Below, one piece after another: positions 9,410 to 18,862 of a stretch of DNA of 64,000 bases. Position 1 is the first letter of the stretch, and every line of letters begins with the position of its first letter. Below the pieces are notes generated by a model that was not told where the DNA came from, searched no databases, and saw only the letters and a list, made by a program, of their open reading frames with translations. Both the position numbers and the translations under genes were made by a program. The DNA is taken from positions 248,001-312,000 of the forward strand of contig CACNEF010000001.1 in the NCBI GenBank assembly GCA_902619485.1. The letters are read 5' to 3'. This DNA is from an uncultured SAR116 cluster alpha proteobacterium. Its GTDB lineage: Bacteria; Pseudomonadota; Alphaproteobacteria; Puniceispirillales; Marisalimonadaceae.

Positions 9410-10576
9410 ATGTTTTTTCATTCAATGAATTTTTCAATCGGCGAAGATAATGACGCTTTAAGAGAAACAGTTTATAAGTTTGCACAAAAAGAAATAGCTC
9501 CTATTGCTGATAAAATAGATAAAGAAAACTCCTTTCCAAATCAACTATGGACAAAACTTGGTGAATTAGGACTTTTAGGTATTACCGCTGATTCAAAATA
9601 TGGTGGCAGTGAAATGGGGTACTTGGCTCACTGTATAGCTATGGAAGAAATAAGTAGAGCGAGTGCTTCTGTTGGCCTATCTTATGGAGCCTTTTCTAAT
9701 TTATGTGTTAACCAAATAAATAGAAATGGTAGCGAAGAACAAAAAGAAAAATATTTGCCAAGCTTATGTAAGGGTGAAAAAGTTGGCGCTCTTGCAATGA
9801 GTGAAACAGGATCTGGATCAGACGTTATTTCAATGACACTCCATGCTGAAAAACAAGGAAATAATACTTATTTATTAAATGGCTCAAAAATGTGGATTAC
9901 TAATGGTCCCGATGCTGATACCTTAATCGTATACGCTAAAACTGACCCTAAGGGAGGATCAAAGGGCATCACAGCATTTATAATTGAAAAAACAATGATA
10001 GGATTTTCTACTGGCAAAAAAATAGATAAATTAGGGATGAGGGGATCAAATACGGCAGAGCTTATTTTTGAAAATTGTCCTGTTCCAGAAGAAAATATTT
10101 TAGGTGAAGAGGGAAAAGGAGCTTCTATTTTAATGAGTGGACTGGACTACGAAAGGGTTGTTCTTGCGGCAGGCCCTCTAGGTATAATGGCAGCTGCAAT
10201 GGATACCGTAGTCCCTTATATTCATGAAAGAAAACAGTTTGGTAAATCAATTGGTGAATTTCAAATCATGCAAGGTAAAATAGCCGACATGTATACCACC
10301 ATGAATGCATGTAGGTCTTATGTATACGAAGTAGCGAAAGCTTGTGACAGAGGGGAAACAACGAGAAAAGATGCTGCGGGTTGTATTCTATATGCAGCAG
10401 AAAAAGCAACTCAATTATCCTTAGAAGCAATACAGGCATTAGGTGGTAATGGATACACTAATGATTTTCCTGTAGCCAGACTTCTTAGAGATGCAAAGTT
10501 ATATGAAATTGGAGCTGGAACTTCTGAAATAAGAAGAATGTTGATTGGTAGAGAGCTGTTCTTGGAAACATCATAA
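9410..10576 (+). CDS. ivd: Isovaleryl-CoA dehydrogenase
   Basis: FAD flavoenzyme that converts isovaleryl-CoA to 3-methylcrotonyl-CoA in leucine breakdown and passes electrons to ETF. It is 388 residues long. The acyl-CoA dehydrogenase signatures [32 protein letters not shown] and [11 protein letters not shown] are present. The catalytic glutamate is at the isovaleryl-CoA dehydrogenase position ([15 protein letters not shown]248), and the site used by medium-chain enzymes is GAGTSE, without the base. AAGGAT precedes the ATG by ten bases. The stop overlaps the mccB start (TAATG). The following genes encode the next pathway steps in order, which makes the assignment firm. Confidence 0.95.
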   Translation: MFFHSMNFSIGEDNDALRETVYKFAQKEIAPIADKIDKENSFPNQLWTKLGELGLLGITADSKYGGSEMGYLAHCIAMEEISRASASVGLSYGAFSNLCVNQINRNGSEEQKEKYLPSLCKGEKVGALAMSETGSGSDVISMTLHAEKQGNNTYLLNGSKMWITNGPDADTLIVYAKTDPKGGSKGITAFIIEKTMIGFSTGKKIDKLGMRGSNTAELIFENCPVPEENILGEEGKGASILMSGLDYERVVLAAGPLGIMAAAMDTVVPYIHERKQFGKSIGEFQIMQGKIADMYTTMNACRSYVYEVAKACDRGETTRKDAAGCILYAAEKATQLSLEAIQALGGNGYTNDFPVARLLRDAKLYEIGAGTSEIRRMLIGRELFLETS

Positions 10577-12183
10577 TGACAGTATTAAAATCAAAAGTTA
10601 ACTCCAAAGATATAAAATTTTTAAAAAACCAAAAACAACTTTCTGTTGATTATAAACTTACACGTGAAGCAGTTGAGATTGCCATGAATGGTGGGGGAAA
10701 AGAATTGAATGAACGTCATCAAAAACGTGGCAAAATGCTACCAAGGCATAGAGTATCTAAGCTTTTAGATCCTGGAAGCGCCTTTTTAGAGATAGGATTA
10801 ACAGCTGGCTATAACATGTATAATAATGAGTGTCCTTCAGCTGGAATAATTACAGGAATTGGAAAAGTTCATAACCTTGATGTTATGGTAATTTGCAATG
10901 ATTCAACTGTTAAAGGAGGTACATATTATCCAATAACAGTAAAAAAGCATTTACGAGCACAAGAAATTGCTCTTGAAAACAATTTACCCTGCATTTATTT
11001 GGTAGATTCTGGTGGAGCAAATCTACCTAATCAAGATGAAGTTTTCGCGGACAAAGAACATTTTGGAAGAATTTTTTTCAATCAAGCAAACATGTCATCT
11101 AAAAAGATACCTCAAATAGCGGTTGTTCTAGGAAGTTGCACTGCAGGTGGTGCGTATGTTCCTGCTATGTCTGATGAAACAGTAATTGTAAAAAATCAAG
11201 GTACAATATTTTTAGCTGGTCCACCATTAGTAAAAGCAGCAACCGGAGAAATTATTGACTCTGAAAGTCTTGGCGGAGGAGAAATTCACACAAGAATATC
11301 AGGTGTTGCTGACTATCTTGCTGAAAATGATGAGCATGCTCTAACTTTAGCTAGACAGTGTATTAAAAACTTAAATAAAAAAAATAAAACCTCTAGCAAT
11401 ATTTTATCTTTTGAAGAACCATTATATGACCAGAGCGAACTAACTGGCATAGTTCCAGCGGATCCAAAAGAAACATTTGACGTTAGAGAAATTATTATGA
11501 GGATAGTAGATGGATCTGAGTTTGACGAATTTAAGAAAAACTTTGGTACAACTTTAGTTACTGGATTTGCAAAATTAAAAGGTGATTTATGTGGAATTGT
11601 TGCAAATAATGGAGTTCTATTTTCAGATAGCTCATTGAAAGGCACTCACTTTATAGAACTATGTAGTCAAAGAAAAATACCTTTAATTTTTTTACAAAAT
11701 ATAACTGGTTTTATGGTAGGCGCAAAAGCTGAACATGGCGGAATAGCAAAAAATGGCGCCAAACTTGTAAACGCAGTAGCAACAACAAAAGTACCAAAAA
11801 TAACATTGTTAATTGGTGGTAGTTTTGGCGCTGGTAACTATGGAATGTGTGGAAGGGCCTTTGCTCCAAGATTTCTATGGACTTGGCCTTGCTCGAGAAT
11901 TTCGGTAATGGGAGGTGAACAAGCAGCAAGTGTTTTAGCCTCTCTAAAAAAAAGAAACACTCTTAACAAAAAAGCTAAATGGAACAAAAACATCGAAATT
12001 GCATTTAAAAAACCTATTCTAGAACAATTTCAAAATCAATCTCATCCTTTATATGCCTCTGCTAGATTATGGGATGATGGAATAATAGATCCAAAAAAAT
12101 CAAGAGATATATTATCTGCCAGTCTTAAAATTTCATTAAACAAAGAAATTGAAGATACTAAATTTGGTATTTTTAGGATGTAA
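10576..12183 (+). CDS. mccB: 3-Methylcrotonyl-CoA carboxylase, carboxyltransferase (beta) subunit
   Basis: Transfers the carboxyl group from biotin to 3-methylcrotonyl-CoA, forming 3-methylglutaconyl-CoA. The protein of 535 residues has the two crotonase-like halves of acyl-CoA carboxylase beta subunits. The oxyanion-type glycines show in [18 protein letters not shown] and [17 protein letters not shown], and [21 protein letters not shown] near the C-terminus is diagnostic for methylcrotonyl rather than propionyl carboxylases. Its ATG overlaps the ivd stop by one base, so translation is coupled, and mccA starts 11 bp later. I see no damage. Confidence 0.95.
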   Translation: MTVLKSKVNSKDIKFLKNQKQLSVDYKLTREAVEIAMNGGGKELNERHQKRGKMLPRHRVSKLLDPGSAFLEIGLTAGYNMYNNECPSAGIITGIGKVHNLDVMVICNDSTVKGGTYYPITVKKHLRAQEIALENNLPCIYLVDSGGANLPNQDEVFADKEHFGRIFFNQANMSSKKIPQIAVVLGSCTAGGAYVPAMSDETVIVKNQGTIFLAGPPLVKAATGEIIDSESLGGGEIHTRISGVADYLAENDEHALTLARQCIKNLNKKNKTSSNILSFEEPLYDQSELTGIVPADPKETFDVREIIMRIVDGSEFDEFKKNFGTTLVTGFAKLKGDLCGIVANNGVLFSDSSLKGTHFIELCSQRKIPLIFLQNITGFMVGAKAEHGGIAKNGAKLVNAVATTKVPKITLLIGGSFGAGNYGMCGRAFAPRFLWTWPCSRISVMGGEQAASVLASLKKRNTLNKKAKWNKNIEIAFKKPILEQFQNQSHPLYASARLWDDGIIDPKKSRDILSASLKISLNKEIEDTKFGIFRM

Positions 12184-12194
12184 CTAACACAATT

Positions 12195-14198
12195 ATGATT
12201 AAAAAAAAGATAAAAAAATTATTAATTGCTAACCGTGGTGAAATTGCATGTAAAATAATTAAATGTGCAAAAAATCTTGATATACCAACAGTTGCTATAT
12301 ATTCAAATGAAGATGCTAATAGTTTACATGTCCAACTTGCTGATAAAGCAGTTAACATTCCTGGTTCTTTAGTCTCAGAAACATATATGAATGGACCTGC
12401 GATAATTAGTATATGTAAAAAATATAAAGCTAACGCAATTCACCCAGGATATGGATTGTTATCTGAAAATGCAAAATTTGTTAAAAGCGTTGAAAAAAAC
12501 AATCTAATTTTTATAGGCCCTAAAAGCACAATTATTAAAAAAATGGGAGAAAAAGATAAAGCAAAGCTTATAATGGAGAAAGCAGGTGTCCCAATTATTC
12601 CAGGGTATCATGGTGATAATCAAGATAAGGATTTCCTCAGAAAAAAAGCCGCTGAAATTGGTTACCCAGTTCTTTTAAAAGCAAGATCTGGTGGGGGCGG
12701 AAGAGGCATGAGAGTTGTACAAAATAAAGAGAATTTTTTTTCTGCTTTAGAAGAGGCTTCAAGCGAAGCTTCATCAAATTTTAATGATAAAAACATTTTG
12801 ATTGAAAAATACATAACTAAAGCTCGTCATATTGAAGTGCAAATTTTTTCTGATCAGCACGGAAATGTAGTACATTTTTTTGATAGAGATTGCACATTAC
12901 AAAGAAGGCAACAAAAAATTATTGAAGAAGCACCTTCACCAGGACTTAGTAAGGATATTCGCAAATTTTTAGGTGACTTAGCTGTAAACGCTTTGAAGTC
13001 TTTAGACTATCAAGGCGCTGGAACAATAGAATTTATTGCAGACATTACTGATGGCCTTAATAAAAATAAAATTTACTTTATGGAAATGAATACGAGAATT
13101 CAAGTTGAACATCCAGTTACAGAAAAAATTACATCAACTAATCTTATTGAATGGCAGTTACATGTAGCTAATGGCCTAGAACTTCCTAAATCACAAAATG
13201 AAATATATTTTAATGGCTGGTCTTTAGAAGCTAGACTTTACGCTGAAGACATAAATAAAAACTTTCTTCCACAAAGTGGCTTTCTGAATCATTTAAAATT
13301 TCCAAAAAATTCTGATCATCCCAATTGTATTATAGATACTGGTAATAAAAAAGGTGATTCTATAAGCCCTTATTATGATCCAATGATTGCAAAAATAATT
13401 TCACATGGCAAAAACAGAAAGGAGGCAATAAATCATCTCAGAAATTGTTTATTTGATATAGAAGTTGCAGGTATTACTACTAATTTAAACTTATTAAAAA
13501 AATTATTAAAAAATAATCAGTTTAGGGAAGGAAATATTTACACAAAGTTTGTCGAAAACAACATTGAACAATTTATGGATAAAGATATTGAACCTCAACT
13601 TAAAGCTCTAGCATCATTAATAATTTTTAATAATCTAACACCTTTACAACAAACTTATTGGTATAATTGGAAACCTACTACTTATCCAATAAATATAACT
13701 ATAGATAAGAAAGTAACAACTTTTTTCATTATTAGAACTAGTAATAAGAATTTTGAAGTTTCATTTAATAATCAAGATTTTTATTTCTCTTCTGTTTCGT
13801 TTCACGATTCAACTTTAAAAGCAAAGATAAAAAACAAAAAATTTGAAGTAAATTTTTATGTTTTAAGAGATAAATTAACAGGTAATAAAAAATTTACCAT
13901 TTTTTGTGATGAAAATACATTTAATGCTATCTTAAAAAATCCTTTAACTCAAGATTCATTTGAACAGAGTAAATTTGAAGATAGTGTTTTTGCTCCTATG
14001 CATGGAATAATAAAAATTAATAATTTAAAAATAAAAAATAGGGTTAAAAAAGGTGATGTATTATTGAAATTAGAAGCTATGAAAATGGAATATTCAATAA
14101 TTGCCCCACGAGACGGAATCATTAAAGAGATTTTTTGTAAAAATGGCGAACAGGTCACTGAAAGTTCGAAACTCTTAAATTTAGAAAAAATAAAATAA
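12195..14198 (+). CDS. mccA: 3-Methylcrotonyl-CoA carboxylase, biotin carboxylase/biotin carrier (alpha) subunit
   Basis: ATP-dependent biotin carboxylase with a fused biotin carrier, the partner of MccB. The 667 residues begin with LLIANRGEIACKI, continue with HPGYGLLSENA and the ATP-grasp loop KARSGGGGRGMRVV, and have FMEMNTRIQVEHPVTE in the active site. After a long, A+T-rich and poorly conserved linker region the biotinyl domain carries LEAMKMEYS, with the lysine to be biotinylated at position 630. Gene order and the carrier domain at the C-terminus fit MCC. Acetyl-CoA or propionyl-CoA carboxylase is less likely given the neighbouring ivd, mccB and hmgL. Confidence 0.95.
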   Translation: MIKKKIKKLLIANRGEIACKIIKCAKNLDIPTVAIYSNEDANSLHVQLADKAVNIPGSLVSETYMNGPAIISICKKYKANAIHPGYGLLSENAKFVKSVEKNNLIFIGPKSTIIKKMGEKDKAKLIMEKAGVPIIPGYHGDNQDKDFLRKKAAEIGYPVLLKARSGGGGRGMRVVQNKENFFSALEEASSEASSNFNDKNILIEKYITKARHIEVQIFSDQHGNVVHFFDRDCTLQRRQQKIIEEAPSPGLSKDIRKFLGDLAVNALKSLDYQGAGTIEFIADITDGLNKNKIYFMEMNTRIQVEHPVTEKITSTNLIEWQLHVANGLELPKSQNEIYFNGWSLEARLYAEDINKNFLPQSGFLNHLKFPKNSDHPNCIIDTGNKKGDSISPYYDPMIAKIISHGKNRKEAINHLRNCLFDIEVAGITTNLNLLKKLLKNNQFREGNIYTKFVENNIEQFMDKDIEPQLKALASLIIFNNLTPLQQTYWYNWKPTTYPINITIDKKVTTFFIIRTSNKNFEVSFNNQDFYFSSVSFHDSTLKAKIKNKKFEVNFYVLRDKLTGNKKFTIFCDENTFNAILKNPLTQDSFEQSKFEDSVFAPMHGIIKINNLKIKNRVKKGDVLLKLEAMKMEYSIIAPRDGIIKEIFCKNGEQVTESSKLLNLEKIK

Positions 14199-14209
14199 TA
14201 GGTGCTTGT

Positions 14210-15064
14210 TTGGGAAATTTAGTAAATATTTTTGAAATGAGCCCAAGAGACGGGCTTCAAAATGAGAAAAAATTTATTTCAACTGATGAAAAAGTTTTTT
14301 TAATTGACCAACTATCTCAATGTGGTTTTAACAAGATAGAGACATCTAGTTTTGTTAGTCACAAATGGGTTCCTCAACTGGCTGATGCAGCTGAAGTTTT
14401 TAGTAGAATTAATAGAAATAAAAACACTAAATACACTGCATTAACACCCAATGAAAGAGGGTTTAATGACGCCTTAAACGCTAATGTCGATGAAGTAGCA
14501 ATTTTTACTGCAGCATCTGAGACATTTTGCAAAAAAAACACTAACTGCGACATTGAAACTAGTCTCAAACGATTTATTCCAATAACTGAAAAAGCTTCAA
14601 AATTAAATATACCTGTAAGAGGTTATATTAGTTGCGTAACACACTGCCCTTATGAGAATTTTGTCAATCCTAAAATAGTAGGTAAAATTGCAAAAGATTT
14701 GTTTAAAATGGGGTGCTACGAAATTTCACTTGGTGATACTACAGGCAAAGGAACACCAGAGAAAACACTAGAGGTAGTAAAAGAATGCTTAAAATATTTG
14801 TCAGCAAATAAATTAGCTGGCCATTTTCATGATACTTATCAAAATGCGCTTGATAACATCAATGTCTGCCTAGAGAATGGTATAAAGACCTTTGACTCAT
14901 CCGTAGGGGGATTAGGTGGCTGTCCATATTCACCAGGAGCGAAAGGAAATGTAGCAACCGAAAAAGTTAACAAATTACTATTATCTAAAGGTTATGAAAC
15001 AAACCTTGATAGAGATAAATTAAAAGAATGCAGTGTAATTGCTCAGAAATTAATCTTAAACTGA
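14210..15064 (+). CDS. hmgL: Hydroxymethylglutaryl-CoA lyase
   Basis: Cleaves HMG-CoA into acetyl-CoA and acetoacetate, the last step of leucine breakdown. It is 284 residues long. The N-terminal EMSPRDGLQNEKKF, the metal-site SLGDTTGKGTP and GHFHDTYQNAL, and the catalytic-cysteine loop VGGLGGCPYSPGAKGNVATE all match the family. The start is a TTG at 14210, supported by AGGTG five bases upstream and by the conserved N-terminal motif lying right after it. No ATG is available at a suitable place. The gene follows mccA by 11 bp and precedes the enoyl-CoA hydratase by 4 bp. Confidence 0.94.
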   Translation: MGNLVNIFEMSPRDGLQNEKKFISTDEKVFLIDQLSQCGFNKIETSSFVSHKWVPQLADAAEVFSRINRNKNTKYTALTPNERGFNDALNANVDEVAIFTAASETFCKKNTNCDIETSLKRFIPITEKASKLNIPVRGYISCVTHCPYENFVNPKIVGKIAKDLFKMGCYEISLGDTTGKGTPEKTLEVVKECLKYLSANKLAGHFHDTYQNALDNINVCLENGIKTFDSSVGGLGGCPYSPGAKGNVATEKVNKLLLSKGYETNLDRDKLKECSVIAQKLILN

Positions 15065-15068
15065 AACC

Positions 15069-15866
15069 ATGACTGAAATTAAAAAAAAATCGATAATATT
15101 ACAGAATAAAGGCGGAGTATCTCACATTATTTTAAATCAACCTGATAAACATAATGCTTTATCACCAACAATGATTCAAGAATTAAGTGATGCTTTTGAA
15201 AATCTTTCAAAAGATGAAAATACTCGAGTATTAATATTATCAGCCAATGGAAAATCTTTTTGTGCTGGAGGAGATTTAGATTGGATGAAAAAACAAATTT
15301 TTTCTGATAGATCAACTAGAATTAAAGAAGCTAAAAAATTAGCAATGCTTCTTTTTAAAATGTATAATTTTCCAAAACCTTTAATTGCAAAAGTTGAAGG
15401 AAATGCTTTTGGTGGCGGCATTGGAATAATATCTGTATGTGATATAGCGGTATCTTTAGATAATATAAAATTAGCACTTACTGAAGCAAAGCTTGGCTTA
15501 ATTCCAGCTACAATCAGTCCATATGTTGTTTTGAAAGTTGGATCGAGCAATGCCATAGATATGTTTACCAGTGCCCGCACATTTTCTCCTCAAGAAGGAC
15601 AAAAAATTGGTTTGATAAAGTCGTTTACTACCAGTGATAAAATAGACAACACTATAACAAACGAAATTTTACCCTTTTTAAAAAATGCGCCTGCTGCATT
15701 ATCTGCTTCAAAAAAGCTAGTAAGAAATTTATCTGTAAAAATAGATGAAAATACAATTCGATTTACTGTTGAAGCTCTCGCAGATGTATGGGAAAATCCT
15801 GAGGCAATAGAAGGAATTAATGCTTTTTTTGAAAAGAGAAAACCAAATTGGTTAATGGAGAAGTAA
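15069..15866 (+). CDS. Methylglutaconyl-CoA hydratase (enoyl-CoA hydratase/isomerase family)
   Basis: Crotonase-fold enzyme of 265 residues, expected to hydrate 3-methylglutaconyl-CoA to HMG-CoA, the one leucine step not covered by the neighbouring genes. The CoA-binding and oxyanion segments are SANGKSFCAGGDLDWMKK and EGNAFGGGIGIISVCDIAVS, and the acid/base region is TEAKLGLIPATISPYV, close to the AUH/LiuC branch of the family. Start at 15069 is four bases after the hmgL stop, and its own stop abuts the ATG of the next gene. Substrate assignment rests on operon position; sequence alone gives only the family. Confidence 0.88.
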   Translation: MTEIKKKSIILQNKGGVSHIILNQPDKHNALSPTMIQELSDAFENLSKDENTRVLILSANGKSFCAGGDLDWMKKQIFSDRSTRIKEAKKLAMLLFKMYNFPKPLIAKVEGNAFGGGIGIISVCDIAVSLDNIKLALTEAKLGLIPATISPYVVLKVGSSNAIDMFTSARTFSPQEGQKIGLIKSFTTSDKIDNTITNEILPFLKNAPAALSASKKLVRNLSVKIDENTIRFTVEALADVWENPEAIEGINAFFEKRKPNWLMEK

Positions 15867-16463
15867 ATGGCAACGATTACAAAACAAGGCCAAAAGGGTA
15901 ATTTAACTAAATTAGATCTAGATTATGAAGGTACTAAAGATGGAGAAGATCAAGTAAAGAACTACTTAGAAATTGTTCAACAAAAATTAGGCTTTATTCC
16001 AAATGTTCTTGCTGCATTTGCAAAATTTCCAAAACAATTTGAGGGTTTTACTAAATTATATAATGCTTTGATGTTAGGTGAGTCTGGTTTAACAAAATTA
16101 GAAAGAGAAATGATTGCCGTGACGGTTTCTTCAGAAAATCACTGCTTTTATTGTTTAGTGGCTCACGGATCTGCAGTTAGAGAATTATCAAAAGACCCTC
16201 AATTAGGAGAACGAATAGCAGCAAACTTCAGGTCTGCAGAATTGCCAAAAAAACAAGAGGAATTACTTAATTTTACAAAAAAGTTAACAAAAGATCCGTC
16301 TGAAATTTGTGAAAATGATAGAAAAAAATTAAGGGATGTTGGATATACAGATAGAGATATTTGGGACATTAGTGCAATTGTTGGTTTGTTTAACATGACC
16401 AACAGACTAGCTTCAGCAACCGAAATGGAACCAAATAATAATTATCATAATTTAGCAAGATAA
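15867..16463 (+). CDS. AhpD-like peroxidase-related protein (carboxymuconolactone decarboxylase fold)
   Basis: A 198-residue helical protein with the AhpD-type redox motif CFYC (C93 and C96) followed by H100 in SSENHCFYCLVAHGSAV. This matches the peroxidase-related branch of the carboxymuconolactone decarboxylase family, in which the cysteine pair and histidine support thiol-dependent peroxide reduction. It has no signal peptide. The ATG immediately follows the stop of the hydratase (TAAATG), so it belongs to the leucine operon and may protect these flavin-linked enzymes from peroxide. That role is inference from position. The next gene follows after only 4 bp. Confidence 0.8.
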   Translation: MATITKQGQKGNLTKLDLDYEGTKDGEDQVKNYLEIVQQKLGFIPNVLAAFAKFPKQFEGFTKLYNALMLGESGLTKLEREMIAVTVSSENHCFYCLVAHGSAVRELSKDPQLGERIAANFRSAELPKKQEELLNFTKKLTKDPSEICENDRKKLRDVGYTDRDIWDISAIVGLFNMTNRLASATEMEPNNNYHNLAR

Positions 16464-16467
16464 GTTT

Positions 16468-17634
16468 ATGGAATTCAATCTAAATCAAACTCAGTTATCT
16501 ATTATTGATTCCGTGAATAATATTATGAAAAACTACAATGATGAGTATTGGCTTCAATGCGATAAAGAAAGTCAATTCCCCCAAAAGTTTTACGAAGAGG
16601 TAGCTAATGGGGGATGGTTAGGTATTTGTATGCCGAAAGAGTATGGAGGAAGTGATTTAGGTGTGAGTGAGGCATCAATTTTTATGCAAAAAATTTCAGA
16701 AACAGGCGGCGGTATGGCAGCCGCATCATCAATACATATTAATATTTTTGGACCACATCCAATTGTAGTATATGGAACAAAAGAACAAAAAGACAAGTGG
16801 TTACCACCATTGATATTAGGAAAAGAAAAAACTTGCTTTGGTGTCACTGAACCAGATGCTGGTTTAGATACTGGTAGATTAAAAACTTTTGCCAAAAAAA
16901 TTAATAATGGGTATTTAGTTAATGGTCAAAAAATTTGGACATCTACTGCTAAAATTGCTGACAAGATACTTTTATTGGCCCGAACAATTCCCATTGAAGA
17001 TTGTGAAAAAAATACAGACGGTTTAACTTTGTTTTATACAAATTTAGATAGGGAAAAAATAGAAGTAAGAGAAATCTCCAAAATGGGCAGAGCAGCAGTT
17101 GATAGCAACCAAATATTTATAGATAATCTTGAAGTATCTGAATTTGACAGAATTGGTGAAGAAGGTAAGGGATTTAAATATATTCTAGAAAGCCTTAACC
17201 CTGAGAGAATTCTTATTGCTGCAGAAGCTTTAGGAATAGGTAAAAATGCATTGTCAAGGGCAGTTAAGTACGCAAATGATAGAGTGGTTTTTAATAGACC
17301 TATTGGGAAAAATCAAAGTATTCAACACCCATTAGCGGAAAATTGGATTGAATTAGAAGCTGCGGAACTACTAATTGCAAAAGCAGCTTATCAATACGAT
17401 AAAGGTGAAAATGCAGGAGGATTAGCTAACGCAGCTAAATATTTTGCAGCAGAAGCTGGCTTTAAAGCAGCCACTCAAGCAGTCGTAACTTTGGGTGGTA
17501 TGGGATATGCTAAAGAATATCATGTTGAGAGATTATTGAGAGAATCTTTGATCCCAAAATTGGCTCCTGTTAGCGCTCAAATGATCTTAAATTATATTTC
17601 TGAACGTGTTCTTGGACTCCCAAAATCTTATTAA
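16468..17634 (+). CDS. Acyl-CoA dehydrogenase of unknown substrate
   Basis: FAD acyl-CoA dehydrogenase of 388 residues. FGVTEPDAGLDTGRLKTFA, NGQKIWTSTAKIADKILLLART and RIGEEGKGFKYILESLNPERI are typical. The medium-chain catalytic site (normally EGT near the C-terminus) reads LAPVSAQM here, so the base is absent there. A glutamate at E246 (NPERILIAAEALG) aligns with the isovaleryl-CoA dehydrogenase base, so I infer a branched or otherwise unusual acyl-CoA substrate. It lies at the end of the leucine operon and 18 bp before a class III CoA-transferase, and the two may form a pair. It is not an ivd duplicate. Confidence 0.85.
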   Translation: MEFNLNQTQLSIIDSVNNIMKNYNDEYWLQCDKESQFPQKFYEEVANGGWLGICMPKEYGGSDLGVSEASIFMQKISETGGGMAAASSIHINIFGPHPIVVYGTKEQKDKWLPPLILGKEKTCFGVTEPDAGLDTGRLKTFAKKINNGYLVNGQKIWTSTAKIADKILLLARTIPIEDCEKNTDGLTLFYTNLDREKIEVREISKMGRAAVDSNQIFIDNLEVSEFDRIGEEGKGFKYILESLNPERILIAAEALGIGKNALSRAVKYANDRVVFNRPIGKNQSIQHPLAENWIELEAAELLIAKAAYQYDKGENAGGLANAAKYFAAEAGFKAATQAVVTLGGMGYAKEYHVERLLRESLIPKLAPVSAQMILNYISERVLGLPKSY

Positions 17635-17652
17635 TTTTTAGAAAGTAATATA

Positions 17653-18861
17653 ATGATAGAAAAAAATAAAAATAACCATGCATTAGATGGAATTAAGATT
17701 TTAGACCTTACAAGAGTTCTTGGTGGACCTTACGCTACACAAATACTTGCAGATCATGGAGCTGAGGTGATTAAGATAGAGTCAAAGATTGGTGATGAAG
17801 TTAGAGCTTGGGGACCACCTTTTATAAACGATATGGCTTCATATTTTATAAACGTTAATAGGAATAAGAAATCTATAGCAATCGATCTTACCAAACAAGA
17901 AGGTAAGGAAATAATCTTAAAACTTTTAAAAAACTCAGATATAGTTATTGAAAACTTCAAAACTGGTACAATGGAAAAATGGGGTTTGGGTTATGAAGAA
18001 GTTTTAAGAGATAAATTTCCTAAATTAATTCACTGTAGAATTTCAGGATTTGGAGCTAAAGGTCCACTTGGTGGCGCACCAGGCTATGATGCAATAGTTC
18101 AAGCTATGACTGGTATGATGTCAGTAAATGGTCATGCTGACGGAGGCGATGTAAGAATTGGTGCTCCTGTAGTAGATATGGGAACTGGACTTTATTCAAC
18201 AATAGGAATTTTAATGGCCCTTCAAGAAAGAGAAAAATCTGGCTTAGGTCAGTTTTTGGATATGTCTCTTTATGATTCAGCACTTGCATTAATGCATCCA
18301 CATACTGGCAATTATTTTTTATCAAAAAAACCAGGTAAAGCCACTGGAAATGCACATCCAAATATTTCCCCATATGATAAATTCAAAACAGCAACTAATG
18401 AGATTTTTATGGGAATTGGAAACGATGCTGGTTTTATAAGACTCTGTAAAGCTCTAAATTTAGACCATCTTGCCAAAGATGAAAGATTTTTAACTAATGG
18501 CGACAGAGTAAAAAACAGAATAGAACTAACCAAATATTTAGAAGATGCTCTTAGTAATGTAGATGGAGTTGAATTTTCAGAAAAACTATTGTCAGCAGGC
18601 GTTCCTGCAGGACCCGTAAGAAATATTGAGGAAGCTCTAAATCATCCTCAAACAAAAGAAAGAGAGATGACTATCTCAAAAGAGGATTACAAAGGTGTTT
18701 CTTCACCAATTAAGTTTAGTAGATCTAAAGCAGTAGGCGTTAAACATAAACCACCTATTATTGGGGAACATACAAGAGAAGTCTTGAGACAAAATGGTTA
18801 TACAGAAGATGGAATTAATAAACTTTTTGAAAATAAAATTATTTTTGAAAACAAGTCTTAA
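17653..18861 (+). CDS. Class III (CaiB/BaiF-type) CoA-transferase
   Basis: Moves CoA between acyl-CoAs and free carboxylates. The 402-residue sequence has the family start LDGIKILDLTRVLGGPYATQILADHGAEVIKIE split over residues 11-43, the CoA-site region around WGPPFINDMASYF and NVNRNKKSIAIDL, and the catalytic aspartate in APVVDMGTGL (D175), which forms the acyl-anhydride intermediate. Length is normal. It follows the orphan acyl-CoA dehydrogenase, so the pair may activate a carboxylate with CoA from another thioester and then desaturate it. The true substrates cannot be read from sequence. It ends one base from the convergent aroE-like stop, with no obvious terminator. Confidence 0.88.
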   Translation: MIEKNKNNHALDGIKILDLTRVLGGPYATQILADHGAEVIKIESKIGDEVRAWGPPFINDMASYFINVNRNKKSIAIDLTKQEGKEIILKLLKNSDIVIENFKTGTMEKWGLGYEEVLRDKFPKLIHCRISGFGAKGPLGGAPGYDAIVQAMTGMMSVNGHADGGDVRIGAPVVDMGTGLYSTIGILMALQEREKSGLGQFLDMSLYDSALALMHPHTGNYFLSKKPGKATGNAHPNISPYDKFKTATNEIFMGIGNDAGFIRLCKALNLDHLAKDERFLTNGDRVKNRIELTKYLEDALSNVDGVEFSEKLLSAGVPAGPVRNIEEALNHPQTKEREMTISKEDYKGVSSPIKFSRSKAVGVKHKPPIIGEHTREVLRQNGYTEDGINKLFENKIIFENKS

Positions 18862-18862
18862 T

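Noticed and set aside
11313-11645. 110-residue minus-strand frame inside mccB
   Set aside because: It is antisense to a conserved enzyme with no ribosome-binding site or recognisable motif.
15176-15580. 134-residue minus-strand frame opposite the methylglutaconyl-CoA hydratase gene
   Set aside because: It lies wholly opposite a well-conserved gene and looks like a shadow reading frame.
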